64,000 nucleotides of DNA from JANQIO01 sp043513815 (GTDB lineage: Bacteria; Pseudomonadota; Gammaproteobacteria; Pseudomonadales; Halieaceae). Made by a program: the position numbers and the translations under genes. This document shows, one piece after another, positions 62,526 to 64,000 of the stretch. Under the pieces are notes generated by a model. It was not told where the DNA came from. It did not search any database and saw only the letters and a program-made list of their open reading frames with translations. Location: assembly GCA_043513815.1 (NCBI GenBank), contig CP121313.1, positions 4,092,001 through 4,156,000 of the forward strand, read 5' to 3'. Position 1 is the stretch's first letter; each line of letters opens with the position of its first letter.

Positions 62526-63040
62526 GCGAGCAACTGCACAGCCTGCCGGCAGAGGCTCTCACGTTAAGCGACGCGGAGCTGGCCGAGATCGATGCCGAGA
62601 TCGCCCATGCCCCCTACCGGGCGGCGGTGGCCATCGATGCACTGAAAATTGTCCAGGCCCATCGCCGCTGGGTCTCGGATGAGAGCCTGGAGGCGCTGGC
62701 CGCCTACCTGGAAATGCCGGCGGCGGAGCTGGAAGGCATTGCCACTTTCTACAACCTGATCTTCCGCCGCCCGGTGGGTGAAAACGTCATCCTGGTGTGC
62801 AATAGCGTGAGCTGCTGGATCAAGGGCTGTGAGGGGATCAGCAAAGCGGTTAGCGAACAGCTGGGTATCGAGCCCGGGCAGACCACCGCCGACGATCGCT
62901 TCACCCTGCTGCCCATTACCTGCCTGGGCGCCTGCGACCGGGCGCCGGTGATGATGGTGGGCGAGAACAAGTTCGAGGATGTGACGGCGGAGCGCATCGC
63001 TGCCATTCTCGACCACGGCGAGGGGGCGACACCGGGATGA
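62522..63040 (+). CDS. nuoE: NADH-quinone oxidoreductase subunit E
   Basis: A 172-residue thioredoxin-like subunit carrying a [2Fe-2S] cluster (N1a): VCNSVSCWIKGCEG (the first two ligand positions are Cys) and LPITCLGACDRAPVMMV (second Cys pair). ATG 62522 overlaps the nuoCD stop; the open frame further upstream is translated nuoCD. It ends in an ATGA overlap with nuoF. Confidence 0.95.
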   Translation: MSEQLHSLPAEALTLSDAELAEIDAEIAHAPYRAAVAIDALKIVQAHRRWVSDESLEALAAYLEMPAAELEGIATFYNLIFRRPVGENVILVCNSVSCWIKGCEGISKAVSEQLGIEPGQTTADDRFTLLPITCLGACDRAPVMMVGENKFEDVTAERIAAILDHGEGATPG

Positions 63041-64000
63041 GCGAACTGCCCCTGACCCGCAACGTACGACCGGACCGGTCACCCACGGACCTGGCCGCCT
63101 ACGAGGCCAACGGCGGCTACCAGGGCCTGCGCCGAGCCATGGCGGGACTGTCTCCAGCGGACTGTTTGCAGGTGGTGAAAGACTCCAATCTGCGCGGTCG
63201 CGGCGGCGCCGGTTTCCCTACCGGCATGAAGTGGAGCTTCGTGCCGATGGAGAACGTGAGCCCTGGCCACAAATACCTGATCTGTAATGCCGACGAAATG
63301 GAGCCGGGCACCTTCAAGGACCGACTGCTGATGCAGTGCGATCCGCATCAGCTGATCGAGGGCATGATCCTCTCTGCCTATACCATCGGTGCCGACGTCG
63401 CCTACATCTTTATAAGAGCCGAGTACCTGACAGCCGCCCGGCTGCTGCGGGAAGCGATCGCCGAGGCCCGCGCCAAAAACTACCTCGGGCCAGACATCCT
63501 GGGCTCCGGCTACCACCTGGAAATGCACGTGCACGCCAGCGCCGGGCGCTATATCTGTGGCGAAGAAACCGCGCTCATCAGTTCCCTTGAGGGCAAGCGC
63601 GCCAACCCGCGGGCCAAGCCTCCTTTTCCGCAGAAGTCCGGGCTGTGGGGTCGGCCCACCATCGTCAACAACGTCGAAACCCTGTGCAACATCCCCCACA
63701 TCATCGAGCGCGGGCCGGAATGGTTCGGCAGTCTGGGCGTGGGCGAGGATGCCGGCACCAAGCTGTTCGGCGTCAGCGGCCGGGTCAATAATCCCGGCTG
63801 CTGGGAGATGCCCATGGGCACCCCCATCCGCGAAATTCTCGAAGACAGGGCCGGCGGCATGGAGGCGGGCTTCGGCCTCAAGGGCTTTCTGCCCGGCGGC
63901 GGCTCCACCGATTTCCTCACCGCTGAGCACCTGGACCTGCCCATGGAGTACGAGTCCATCGGCAAGGCCGGCAGTCGCATGGGCACCGGCACCATGATTG
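63037..64000 (+). CDS. nuoF: NADH-quinone oxidoreductase subunit F (5' part, runs off window)
   Basis: The first 321 codons of the 51-kDa subunit, which binds FMN, NADH and cluster N3. LRGRGGAGFPTGMKWSF is the NADH-binding glycine-rich motif, ICNADEMEPGTFKDR is at the FMN site, and SAGRYICGEETALISSLEG, GRPTIVNNVET and GVSGRVNNPG follow. The N3 cysteines lie beyond the right edge. The sequence is intact to base 64000. Confidence 0.96.
   Translation, partial: MSELPLTRNVRPDRSPTDLAAYEANGGYQGLRRAMAGLSPADCLQVVKDSNLRGRGGAGFPTGMKWSFVPMENVSPGHKYLICNADEMEPGTFKDRLLMQCDPHQLIEGMILSAYTIGADVAYIFIRAEYLTAARLLREAIAEARAKNYLGPDILGSGYHLEMHVHASAGRYICGEETALISSLEGKRANPRAKPPFPQKSGLWGRPTIVNNVETLCNIPHIIERGPEWFGSLGVGEDAGTKLFGVSGRVNNPGCWEMPMGTPIREILEDRAGGMEAGFGLKGFLPGGGSTDFLTAEHLDLPMEYESIGKAGSRMGTGTMI

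Overview
The window looks like a GC-rich chromosomal segment of a marine gammaproteobacterium, most likely of the OM60/NOR5 clade (Halieaceae). Evidence for a gammaproteobacterium: the orders lptD-surA-pdxA-rsmA-apaH, rpsU-yqeY-dnaG-rpoD-tRNA-Ile2, amgK-murU and nuoA-B-CD-E-F. The narrower placement rests on the pair of giant fusion genes for propionyl-CoA synthase (pcs) and bifunctional malonyl-CoA reductase (mcr), which established work on the 3-hydroxypropionate bi-cycle reports from a few NOR5/OM60 bacteria. The placement is an inference, not a database result.

Layout. 1-19,173 is housekeeping core. trpE (5' part, with a leader peptide and attenuator-like hairpins), rpe, murU and amgK lie on the minus strand. 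lptD to cca are on the plus strand, and folK-folB-tsaD on the minus strand. The macromolecular-synthesis cluster rpsU-yqeY-dnaG-rpoD follows, with a small response regulator and an Old-Yellow-Enzyme oxidoreductase carrying an in-frame 24-base tandem repeat, then a tRNA-Ile2(CAU) gene.

19,174-34,380 has the look of a genomic island at the tRNA-Ile2 3' end. A degenerate copy of the tRNA 3' end lies at 34,356-34,380, shared repeat blocks sit near both ends, and it holds an IS3-type transposase remnant, a multiply broken outer-membrane gene and an internally deleted gene. No integrase is visible. Its core is a tightly spaced plus-strand gene run: a cytoplasmic DszB-like protein that keeps the Cys/His/Arg triad of sulfinate desulfinases, a rhodanese, a CoA-disulfide/polysulfide reductase-rhodanese fusion, three transporters (BASS, Ca2+/cation exchanger, SulP), a ferredoxin-nitroreductase fusion and an enoyl-CoA hydratase. 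I read this as a candidate organosulfur (sulfinate) use system; it is the most novel-looking part of the window.

34,381-50,200 is accessory metabolism: a Tat-exported SpdH-like flavoprotein, an M19 dipeptidase-like protein with altered metal ligands, a MarR regulator and a BCCT transporter; a TonB-dependent receptor; a TPR-sulfotransferase; a DUF3127 protein; and a minus-strand set of amidohydrolase, YghU-type GST, DDN-like protein and a cation/proton antiporter. 50,365-59,441 holds pcs and mcr, translationally coupled, which together would take malonyl-CoA through 3-hydroxypropionate to propionyl-CoA. 59,674 to the end is the start of a complex I operon (nuoA, B, CD, E and a partial nuoF).
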